From Phycisphaerales bacterium (GTDB lineage Bacteria; Planctomycetota; Phycisphaerae; UBA1845): a DNA stretch of 47,573 bases. The stretch lies in NCBI GenBank assembly GCA_020353195.1, contig CP070691.1, forward strand, positions 2,232,987-2,280,559, written 5' to 3'. The notes under the pieces are model-generated. The model made no database searches and was not told the DNA's origin. It saw only the letters and a list, made by a program, of their open reading frames with translations. The translations under genes and the position numbers were made by a program. The stretch's first letter is position 1. Each line of letters opens with the position of its first letter. This document shows, one piece after another, positions 34,099-41,212 of this stretch.

Positions 34099-34452
34099 AT
34101 GGTAATAGCCATCTACGTCTACCGCGTGCGGCGCGATGCAGTCGGTCAATTTCTCCGCATCCACGAACAAGCGAAAAGAATCCTGCTCGAGTTGGGTGTG
34201 TTGGACCTGCGACTGTACGCCGCGTCCGATCTTGCCCCAAAGTACGGTTGCACCTCCTTTATCGAAGCGCTGGCAGTCGAGGAGGACGAGGCTATCTACC
34301 TTGAACTGGACGAGTTCCGCGATCCAGCCCACATGACAGACGTCATGGCGCGCGTCGATCGGGACGGCCGGATCGCCACCCTTTTTAGAGCTCTCAAGTC
34401 CATCGTGCAGCTGCAGCGCGCAGTCCGCGGCGAGTTCCAACGCGTGTCGTGA
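34099..34452 (+). CDS. DUF1428/YbaA-like small protein
   Basis: The 117-residue cytoplasmic protein resembles the DUF1428 group within the dimeric alpha-beta barrel superfamily. Visible features are a first strand, MVIAIYVYRVRRD, a helix FLRIHEQAKRILLELGVLDL, a core SFIEALAVEEDEAIYLELDE and the family-type FRDPAHMTDVMARVDRDGRI. A longer minus-strand ORF overlaps it but lacks domain-like structure. The cellular role is not known. The gene is divergent from the YdcF-like gene and ends 21 bases before a stem-loop. Confidence 0.7.
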   Translation: MVIAIYVYRVRRDAVGQFLRIHEQAKRILLELGVLDLRLYAASDLAPKYGCTSFIEALAVEEDEAIYLELDEFRDPAHMTDVMARVDRDGRIATLFRALKSIVQLQRAVRGEFQRVS

Positions 34453-34472
34453 TGCCCCTGCCGGCCGTTCGC

Positions 34473-34516
34473 CCGTGATACCACCCGGTTCAGCTCTGCG
34501 AGAACGAGTATCACGG
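34473..34516 (+). terminator. Stem-loop after the DUF1428-like gene
   Basis: CCGTGATAC (34473-34481) and GTATCACGG (34508-34516) form a perfect 9-bp inverted repeat. An inner GTTC/GAAC pair can extend the hairpin. TTCTTTT occurs 12 bases further on, so weak termination is possible. Confidence 0.4.
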
Positions 34517-34558
34517 TCACGTGTAAGTTCTTTTGGCGCAAGGGCGCTCGGACGGCAC

Positions 34559-34578
34559 CGGACCGCAAGATCGGTCCG
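34559..34578 (+). promoter_or_regulatory. Hairpin in the leader of the TIGR03790 gene
   Basis: CGGACCG (34559-34565) pairs perfectly with CGGTCCG (34572-34578) around CAAGAT. It lies 170 bases before the start of the TIGR03790 gene. I could not match it to a known riboswitch class; the GEMM (c-di-GMP) signature is absent. Confidence 0.3.
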
Positions 34579-34747
34579 ACGGACGGAGCAAATGCCCGGC
34601 TTTCCCGGCGAAACCCCTGTTTTCGTTTGGATTCACCGCCCTCATCAGATAGGATAGGGACTCAACAATCGACAAGCGGAAAACCCCCGATGATAGGGTT
34701 ACCGTCTCTATTTACGCGTCCAGAAAGCACGAAAGGCAAGTGGGAAG

Positions 34748-36259
34748 ATGGGAAAGAAGCAGGTCGTTTATTGGATTGCGGTCGTCGCGGTCGCTCTCAG
34801 CGCCGCGCCCCTGGCCGCCGACATCGCCGACGACCAGGTCCTGGTCGTGTACAATTCCGCGTCGCCCGAGGCCGTCACTCTCAAAAACACCTACCTGTCG
34901 GCGCATCCGGGCATACCCGCCGCGAATCTGCTGGACCTGAATGACGCCTCTCTGTTGCTCGCGAACATCACCCAGGCGGCATTCGTCACCAAGGTCCGCG
35001 ACCCGATTCGGGCTTACCTCGCGGCTGCCGGCGATCCCCAGCCCAGCGACATCATCGTCATACTCTTGCTGCGCCCCTTCCCTCATCGCATGTACGACAC
35101 CGACGCTCCGCTCGTCGGCGACAGCCCCAGCAACGCCGCCAACGAGGTCTATCCGGGTGGAGACGCCACCTATGCCTCCGTCGACGCGGAACTGGTGCTG
35201 CTCTGGCAAAACCTGAACACTGGCGAGGCCGGTGGGATGATGGACAGCAAATCCGACAACATGATCGACAATCCCTACCACCAGAGCACGGCATCGATCG
35301 ATGCGTTCAGCCGCGCGTGGATCACCACGGCTAAGACCTTTACCAACCGGTCAAATGTCGTCTGGGTTCTCGGTGGCGCCGGCTCGACTCGCCTGCAGCC
35401 GGGAGACATGTATCTTGTCTGCCGTATCGACGGAACGACACTTGCGGACGCCCAGGCCGAAATCCAGCGAGCTCAGGGGATCCGAGCCAACCGCGGCGCC
35501 GTTCGCGTCGTCCTGGATGAATACGATCTGAATATCGCCGGCGACCTGGACGATGATCCGCTCTTCACGACCGGCGACCCGTTCCTGGCCGGCGACGACT
35601 ATGAGGAAACCGACGCCCTGCTAACGGCGGCGGGCTGGGACGTCCGCTACGATGACACGTTCAACTTCATCTCCGGCGACGAAGAGACCACCCCGCTGAT
35701 CGCGTACGCCTCGTACGGTGAGAACCACGACCTCAACGGAGCAGGTGAGAATCCGCCTGGCACCGCAGTCTACATTAACTCGTTTACCTTCGCCCAAGGC
35801 GCGATCTTCAACACCGTCGAGTCATACAATGCCCGAGCGTTCAACGGGCTCGGTACGCTGTTCGGTCTCGAGCAGTCCGCCGATTTCATCACGGCGGGAG
35901 GGACCTTCGCTGTGGGGCACGTTTTCGAGCCGTTCACCTTCACGCTTGCGGACAACGAGTTCCTGTTTTCGAACATGCTCATCCACGGCCGGCAGTGGGC
36001 TGAGGCCGCCTACGCTTCCATTCCCGCGCTGAGCTGGCAACACGTGGTCGTCGGTGACCCGCTCGCACGCATCCACTTGCTCGGCGATCTCGACTTCGAC
36101 CGGGACGTGGATCTCGGAGACTACGCGCTGTGGGAGACCTGCTTGGCCGGACCGGACGTCCCGAGCGCGGGCGGCTGCCAGGAGGGCGATTTCGACGGCG
36201 ACGACGATGTGGATCTGGGCGACTTCGCTCAGTTTCAGACTGCGTTCACTGGTGGATAG
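34748..36259 (+). CDS. TIGR03790 family exported protein with dockerin
   Basis: The 503-residue protein begins with a signal peptide (MGKKQVVYWIAVVAVALSAA). TIGR03790-type motifs follow: DQVLVVYNSASPEAVTLKNT with YLSAHPGIPAANLLDL, a domain of predicted strands (IIVILLLRPFPHRMY), VWVLGGAGSTRLQPGDMY, LIAYASYGENHDLNG and the family end-motif ASIPALSWQHVVVGDPLARI. Caspase-like or surface roles have been suggested for related folds, but no activity is established. The last 60 residues form a dockerin pair (GDLDFDRDVDLGDYALWETC, GDFDGDDDVDLGDFAQFQ), nearly the same as in the selenoprotein at 30045. GTGGGAAG lies just before the ATG. Confidence 0.85.
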   Translation: MGKKQVVYWIAVVAVALSAAPLAADIADDQVLVVYNSASPEAVTLKNTYLSAHPGIPAANLLDLNDASLLLANITQAAFVTKVRDPIRAYLAAAGDPQPSDIIVILLLRPFPHRMYDTDAPLVGDSPSNAANEVYPGGDATYASVDAELVLLWQNLNTGEAGGMMDSKSDNMIDNPYHQSTASIDAFSRAWITTAKTFTNRSNVVWVLGGAGSTRLQPGDMYLVCRIDGTTLADAQAEIQRAQGIRANRGAVRVVLDEYDLNIAGDLDDDPLFTTGDPFLAGDDYEETDALLTAAGWDVRYDDTFNFISGDEETTPLIAYASYGENHDLNGAGENPPGTAVYINSFTFAQGAIFNTVESYNARAFNGLGTLFGLEQSADFITAGGTFAVGHVFEPFTFTLADNEFLFSNMLIHGRQWAEAAYASIPALSWQHVVVGDPLARIHLLGDLDFDRDVDLGDYALWETCLAGPDVPSAGGCQEGDFDGDDDVDLGDFAQFQTAFTGG

Positions 36260-36472
36260 ACCCCGGCATCCGGTCCCGAACACGACCGTATCACCTCTGC
36301 ACCGACCGACCGCCTCGACGACCGGACCACCGCAGAACCACTGTAGCCCGCACTCTTGGTCAGCTCACTGCAACCACCTTCATCGCGCCGCCGTTCGCAT
36401 CATACTCGCCTGGTGGCAACAACTACACTACCTCGCAGAGCACGCCCGGCGCCACTGCGCCCAACACCGTCG

Positions 36473-38764
36473 TCATATCACGGCAGTCCGCACCGTCACG
36501 CTCTCGGCGCCCGTGCCACAGCCGACGCACCGCGGGTGGACAGCCCGCCCGCCCGACAGACATGGCAAATCCAGGGCTGTGGCCACCGCCGGCGGAGTGC
36601 GCTCGGCGATCCAACCCTCCGCCTCCTCGATCGCGGCGGCGAACCTGTCCCGGGCGCTCATCTCCTCGGCGTACGAGGCGACCTCCTTCTCTAGCCGCGA
36701 CGCATTCCACACCGACACCCCCGGGATCGACGACAGACCACTGGTAGACCCGAACGTATTGAAGTCGATGACGGTGAGTGGCCTGTCCGAGAAGTCGCGG
36801 ACTCCGCGAAGGTCATCTGCCTTCAGCACCGGCTCATCGGCGTCAATGCCGAAATAAACCACGTCCGCCCCGGCGATGGCCTCGATCACCGCCTGTTCGG
36901 TGTAGACCTGCACGCGCAGGCGCCTCCCGTTGCCGATCGCCTTGCGCAGCAACTTCATCTGCCCGCCGCGATGGCTGCGGTAAACCAGGGTCATCCGCCG
37001 GTGGTTCACGTCGAAACGGTCCCGCAGCGTGTGCAGCACGGAGCACGAGGTGGTCGAACCGCCCACGACGACGTGCTCGCACCCGGGCAGATCCAGTCCC
37101 GCCGCCTCGCGGATCCGCGAAACCGTCGCCAGGCAATAGCCCGGATCATGCTGCCCCCATTCCGTCTCACCGCGCACCGACTCGACCAGGCTCGTCGCCT
37201 CGTCGAGCAGGCGCTTCAAACGGGGACCGGCGGTCCCGGCACCCTCGGCCACCCGATGCGCCGTCTGAAGCTGCGCGACCACATCGGCGTCGCCGGGCAG
37301 ACCGCTGTTAAGACCGGCAGCCGTACGGGCCAAGTGGTGCCACGCCTCCTTGCCGAACAGCACGTTCACCTCCAAACCCGGAGGCTCTTTGTCGAAGAGC
37401 CGGCTCCGCGCCCGGGCCACCGCGCAGACACCTTTGCCAGGCTTCTCCAGCCAACCGTAGAACTCGAACCGGTGGCAGGTGTTCCAGACAAGGGCCTCGC
37501 GCGCCACGCCCGCCTCGCGAGCGCTGCGCAGCAGCACAAGAACGTCGTCCTGCGGCTTCTTGATCGATGCGAACGCCCTCGGTTCGGTGTAGTCGAGCCG
37601 CGGCCCACGCCCGGGGCCCTGCCGACTCTCGAGCGAGGCCCCGATCATCACCAGCGACTTCAGGTCACGGTCCGCGGGCCGCTCGCAAGGCTCGGCGGCC
37701 AGCAGCGGCTTCAAGCCGGATCCCCATGAAGTCACCCGCTGCGGACCGCGCAAGGCCAGGTTCTTCAGCGCGTCAATGAAAGGACCGTAGTCGTTCAGCA
37801 CCGGGCAGACATGCAAAGCGCCCCCGCGCGACTCGAACTCCTCCCGGCAGCGAACATCCATTTCCTCCAGCGTCTCCGGGCAGTCCACCGCCAGACTGAT
37901 CGGGCAAACCAGCACCCGCCTCTCGCCCGCGTCGCACAACTCCTTGAGCACTTCGCGAACGCCCGGCTTGAGCCACGCGCCGGACCACGTCGGGCTCTGG
38001 TAGGCCAACGTGCAACGATCAGCGGGCCAACCCAGCCTCTGAGCTACCAGCGCTGCCGACTGTTCCACCTGACTGACGTATGGGGCACCCGGGCTGACGT
38101 GCGACACCGGCAGACCGTGCGCCGAGAACACGAGGTGCGTGTCGGCAGGCTTGAGCCCACGGCGCAACGCATACTCGGCGACCAGCTTCGCTTGGGCGCT
38201 CAGATACCCTCCGTCGTCGTACCATGTCGTCCGCAGGCTGACGCGAAGGTGCCGCCCGACCTCCCTGAGGGCCCGGTACACCTCGCCGATCACCGCCCCC
38301 GTCGTCGTCCGGCTGAACTGCGGATACATGGGCACCATGACCAATTCTTCGATGCCGGCGGCGACGATCTCTCGCGTCACATCAGCGATCGCGGGTCCCC
38401 CGTGACCCATCGCAACGAACGCACGCCAGCCATCGGGTAGCGCCGACTCCAAAGCCGAGGCCTGCTCCGCCATGATGACGCGCGGCAATGACGCGCGTTC
38501 GATCGACGTCCGCCGGTGAAGTTCCCCCAAGCGCCCCGTCCCTAACCGGGCGATCAACCGCCCGAGCCCGCCCCGCAGCCATCGCAAGCATGCGCGCCAT
38601 CCAACAACGATCGCCTCCCCCGGGTACCTGCGCGCACAGGCAACATCGGCCGTTGCCGGCGCCCCAGTGTTGATCAGCAACACCGCCCGCCGAGGGACCG
38701 GCGCGGACCGTCCGCCATCAACACAGTTCTCCCGCTTCTTCTTGTCCGGAAAGCACAGCGACAT
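36473..38764 (-). CDS. Ferrochelatase / glutamyl-tRNA reductase-like fusion
   Basis: The 763-residue protein joins the last and first enzymes of heme synthesis by the C5 route. Residues about 25-360 are HemH-like: AVLLINTGAPATADVA, RAFVAMGHGGPAIADV, MVPMYPQFSRTTTGAVIGEV, His216 in LVFSAHGLP and Glu297 in AVDCPETLEEMD, the two usual catalytic positions. Residues about 388-735 are HemA-like: VMIGASLES, the nucleophile region LVWNTCHRFEFYGWL (Cys430), AAGLNSGLPGDADVVAQLQT, GPRLKRLLDEATSLVESVRG and an NADPH domain (HVVVGGSTTSCSVLHTLRDR, ADVVYFGIDADEPV). The GExQ motif of normal HemA is altered to GDAD and the dimerisation helix is short, so reductase activity is less certain. GGGGGA precedes the ATG by about 9 bases. 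Neighbouring genes include a multiheme cytochrome, which implies high heme demand. Confidence 0.82.
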   Translation of the reverse strand: MSLCFPDKKKRENCVDGGRSAPVPRRAVLLINTGAPATADVACARRYPGEAIVVGWRACLRWLRGGLGRLIARLGTGRLGELHRRTSIERASLPRVIMAEQASALESALPDGWRAFVAMGHGGPAIADVTREIVAAGIEELVMVPMYPQFSRTTTGAVIGEVYRALREVGRHLRVSLRTTWYDDGGYLSAQAKLVAEYALRRGLKPADTHLVFSAHGLPVSHVSPGAPYVSQVEQSAALVAQRLGWPADRCTLAYQSPTWSGAWLKPGVREVLKELCDAGERRVLVCPISLAVDCPETLEEMDVRCREEFESRGGALHVCPVLNDYGPFIDALKNLALRGPQRVTSWGSGLKPLLAAEPCERPADRDLKSLVMIGASLESRQGPGRGPRLDYTEPRAFASIKKPQDDVLVLLRSAREAGVAREALVWNTCHRFEFYGWLEKPGKGVCAVARARSRLFDKEPPGLEVNVLFGKEAWHHLARTAAGLNSGLPGDADVVAQLQTAHRVAEGAGTAGPRLKRLLDEATSLVESVRGETEWGQHDPGYCLATVSRIREAAGLDLPGCEHVVVGGSTTSCSVLHTLRDRFDVNHRRMTLVYRSHRGGQMKLLRKAIGNGRRLRVQVYTEQAVIEAIAGADVVYFGIDADEPVLKADDLRGVRDFSDRPLTVIDFNTFGSTSGLSSIPGVSVWNASRLEKEVASYAEEMSARDRFAAAIEEAEGWIAERTPPAVATALDLPCLSGGRAVHPRCVGCGTGAESVTVRTAVI

Positions 38765-38942
38765 ACAACGTTTCCCCCTGGACCGTAATCCAGTTCATCC
38801 CCAGCCGCCCGCCGGATCGGCCGCACTCCTGCACCGTCATCGCCCTTCGTTGCGATCCTCCGGTCCAGAAAAGCCGACAAGTGCGGACATCGGTCGTGCC
38901 GGCGCTCGTCAGTCGTTCCGTGGTAGTTCGACGGTTAGGGAA

Positions 38943-39659
38943 TCAGACGGGAGGAGCCCGCGGCGTGCACAAGCATGCGGTCAACGCCGCGTGGCAGCGC
39001 GCCGGTGAACGCGCCCACCCTGCGGCTATGGCCGGCGTCCGCCACCGACGCCGGCTGCGTTCCCGGTCGGCCGCCGAGAACATAGCGTCAAGCCTACCCT
39101 GGACGCCCGCCAGACCCGCCGCAAGCAGGGTGGTAGCGCCAACCGGAACAGCCTTCGGCACCGTGCCGAACTGCAGGCATGCTTCGATTGCGTTGCCGTG
39201 GATCAGCACCAGTGCGATGGCAACGGTCAGGACCGCACGACGGTTCGTTCCGAACTCAAGAGCCTTCACGCCCCAGATCTTCGCCAGGAAGAACAGCATC
39301 GAGAGGGCCAGCGCCACAAAGCCCCCCGCACGGCTGGGATCCAGCCCACTCCCGATGAAACTCTCGAATGACGTGACCAGCGCAGGTCCGTGGATCGCCG
39401 CCACCGCCCCCCAGAGCCAACGGGCTCCGGATCCCGCAGCCGTCCAACGTGGTGGTTTGCTTGGCCGCTTGGCCACTCGTAATCCCCCAAGGCTTCCGGC
39501 CTGGCTGGAGGGCCCCTGCGTATCCGCAGCAAGACCTCCAGTATGGGCAATGCAATGTCCGTGCCAGACTCCCGCCAGTGCCGGCCCGCCGCGAAAGACG
39601 AAAAAAGCCGGCTGACAGCGACGCTTACCCGCCCGCGCAGCCGGATGTCTGACAATCAC
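38943..39659 (-). CDS. Small membrane protein of unknown function
   Basis: The reliable part runs from about residue 80: WLWGAVAAIHGPALVTSFES, a helix GGFVALALSMLFFLAKIWGV, a second AVLTVAIALVLIHGNAIEAC and a third VPVGATTLLAAGLAGV. This gives three to four membrane spans. The first 75 residues from GTG 39659 look less protein-like, so the true start may be further in. The C-terminal Arg/Ala-rich tail is also uncertain. The gene is upstream of the heme fusion gene on the same strand, 178 bases apart, so a link with heme or electron transfer is possible. The family is not recognised. Confidence 0.55.
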   Translation of the reverse strand: MIVRHPAARAGKRRCQPAFFVFRGGPALAGVWHGHCIAHTGGLAADTQGPSSQAGSLGGLRVAKRPSKPPRWTAAGSGARWLWGAVAAIHGPALVTSFESFIGSGLDPSRAGGFVALALSMLFFLAKIWGVKALEFGTNRRAVLTVAIALVLIHGNAIEACLQFGTVPKAVPVGATTLLAAGLAGVQGRLDAMFSAADRERSRRRWRTPAIAAGWARSPARCHAALTACLCTPRAPPV

Positions 39660-39819
39660 CCGAGCAAATGGGCCGGACTCGCAGACCGGCCTCCACCAGG
39701 ATCAAGCCCCGGATTCCCGATATCGAGAGCCAACGTTGGAACTGGGAAACAGCCAGGTCGTGTGCTCCCCCTGGCCTGCTCGCGGCCGTCGCCATGCGGG
39801 ATCGGCCGGCCGACCGAAA

Positions 39820-40893
39820 CTACCCCACGTTACCGCGGCGCGCCGCATGGACCAGGCGAAGCCCGGCCAGAGCCAGGCAAAGGATCGCAATCGTCGCTGG
39901 CGAGGTGGCCCCACAGGCGCTCCCGCCGCCGGCCTCGCCCTCCTCGCCGAGTTCCCCATGCAGCGCATCGATGTCACACGGGACCATCCGCTCGGCATGA
40001 ACCATGTCGCCCTCTCGCCCGAAGGTACCACTCCAGGCCGCATAGCAGGCCTCGACCTCCCACTGCACAACGGCGTCCTCGACTTCTCCCACATCCACCT
40101 GAATCCGCCGCTCCGACCGGGTCTGACAGCTGGTCCCGTTTGCATCGCGCAGCTCGATCTCGAGCCACAGCGACGTCGTGCCCGCGGGAATGTCGTAAAA
40201 CCCCACTGCGGTCCGTTCGCTTGAGTCGATGAAGACCCTTTCGCCGACCAGACTGTCGCTCGTCAGTGCTGGACTCGTGTAGATGCCGGCGACCAGCGCG
40301 CGATCGCTCCCGGCCAGCTTCTCGAACGTGATCGCGACGGGTGCGGTGTCGCCGGTGGCCACTTGGTCCGACTCGTCCGTCGCGTCCCCGCTGCCGTTGG
40401 CCGGCTCGCCCGCAGCGCCTTCGCCGCCCGCGTCGTCATCGTCCGGCTCAGCCCCGTCTTCCCCTACACCGAAGGCGGCTGGGTTCGGCCAGTCGTCGTA
40501 TGAGTCGTAAGCCCAACTGTCGTGGGCCTCGTGATAGAAGGCCACCTCCACGCGGTCCGCATAGACGCTCAGCTTGTGGTCCCTCGCGAATTCCTGACGG
40601 GCCCAGCTCATGCCCGACCCGGCGCTGTCGCCCTCGAAATACAGCGTGATGCTCTGACCGCCGCCGCCGAAAACGTATTCCTGGCACTCACCGACAGCGA
40701 TAGGCGTGTCAGATCGACTAATCAGGCCTCCGTTTCCGTCGTAGATCTCGCACACCACGGCACGTTTGACGGGAAAGGGCTCATACGGCCAGGAGTAGCC
40801 CCGGCCCGTGTTACAGACCTCGAGGGTCTGGGCGGCCGTACCGGCACCGATCATCGCCGACACCAAGGCCCCGAATAACAGGTTGCGAAACAT
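39820..40893 (-). CDS. Exported protein with C-terminal sorting-type tail
   Basis: The 357-residue protein starts at ATG 40893 with AAGGA about 9 bases before it and a signal peptide (MFRNLLFGALVSAMIGAGTA, then AQ). Two beta-rich parts (TLEVCNTGRGYSWPYEPFPV; VAITFEKLAGSDRALVAGIY) are joined by an acidic, low-complexity linker (DGAEPDDDDAGGEGAAGEPA). The C-terminus has the three-part form of a sorting signal: GGGSACG, a hydrophobic helix (ATIAILCLALAGLRLV) and a basic end HAARRGNVG. This resembles GlyGly-CTERM or Myxo-CTERM tails with an added Cys. Function is unknown. It lies just downstream of the cytochrome gene, but a hairpin separates them. Confidence 0.7.
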   Translation of the reverse strand: MFRNLLFGALVSAMIGAGTAAQTLEVCNTGRGYSWPYEPFPVKRAVVCEIYDGNGGLISRSDTPIAVGECQEYVFGGGGQSITLYFEGDSAGSGMSWARQEFARDHKLSVYADRVEVAFYHEAHDSWAYDSYDDWPNPAAFGVGEDGAEPDDDDAGGEGAAGEPANGSGDATDESDQVATGDTAPVAITFEKLAGSDRALVAGIYTSPALTSDSLVGERVFIDSSERTAVGFYDIPAGTTSLWLEIELRDANGTSCQTRSERRIQVDVGEVEDAVVQWEVEACYAAWSGTFGREGDMVHAERMVPCDIDALHGELGEEGEAGGGSACGATSPATIAILCLALAGLRLVHAARRGNVG

Positions 40894-41212
40894 CACACTC
40901 GTCCTTCCGACAGAGCTCCTCGGGGCCCGCCGCTGCCCGAGATGTCGACCTGCGTAGCTGCGACAGCGTCCGTCATGACCAGCGCCTGCGCTTGGACCCG
41001 ACAGTCTGCCACGACGGTTAGCGCCATCCGCGCCCAAACGCCCAAGAACACTGTGCCTCGAGACATCCCTGCCCTTTTCGGGATCATTCTGTTTCAGCCC
41101 CCGCGCGAGCCCCGCCCGCACGACAGTCCGACTGCAGTACCTAGCAAAGACGGGCGGAAGCGCTCAGACGCGCCTCCGCCCGGCTTGGTCACTTTCTCCT
41201 ACACGGCGACTG
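40894..41212. other. Intergenic region downstream of the cytochrome gene
   Basis: This stretch holds the terminator-like hairpin at 41152-41181 and, nearer 40893, the presumed promoter and ribosome site of the next gene. No further gene is seen. Confidence 0.4.
41152..41181 (-). terminator. Terminator-like hairpin after the multiheme cytochrome gene
   Basis: GGGCGGA-A-GCGC (41152-41163) and GCGC-C-TCCGCCC (41170-41181) form an 11-bp stem with one A-C mismatch and a TCAGAC loop. It lies about 30 bases after the cytochrome stop on its strand. The following minus-strand sequence, GTCTTTGC, has only a short T run. It probably ends or attenuates the cytochrome transcript. Confidence 0.5.

Noticed and set aside
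33991..34440. Minus-strand ORF of 149 codons overlapping the DUF1428-like gene
   Set aside because: The plus-strand frame has the DUF1428-type pattern and a coherent fold; the minus frame has none.
34501..34747. Possible c-di-GMP (GEMM) riboswitch in the leader of the TIGR03790 gene
   Set aside because: A good hairpin is present, but the conserved ACGCA and GAAA receptor elements are missing.
36260..36472. Protein-like stretch in a plus frame (FIAPPFASYSPGGNNYTTSQ)
   Set aside because: It has no start, no ribosome site and no recognisable domain, and lies between two convergent genes; probably chance.
38905..38985. tRNA-like sequence with GTTCGA and a nearby stem
   Set aside because: No cloverleaf with acceptor, D and anticodon arms can be drawn around it.
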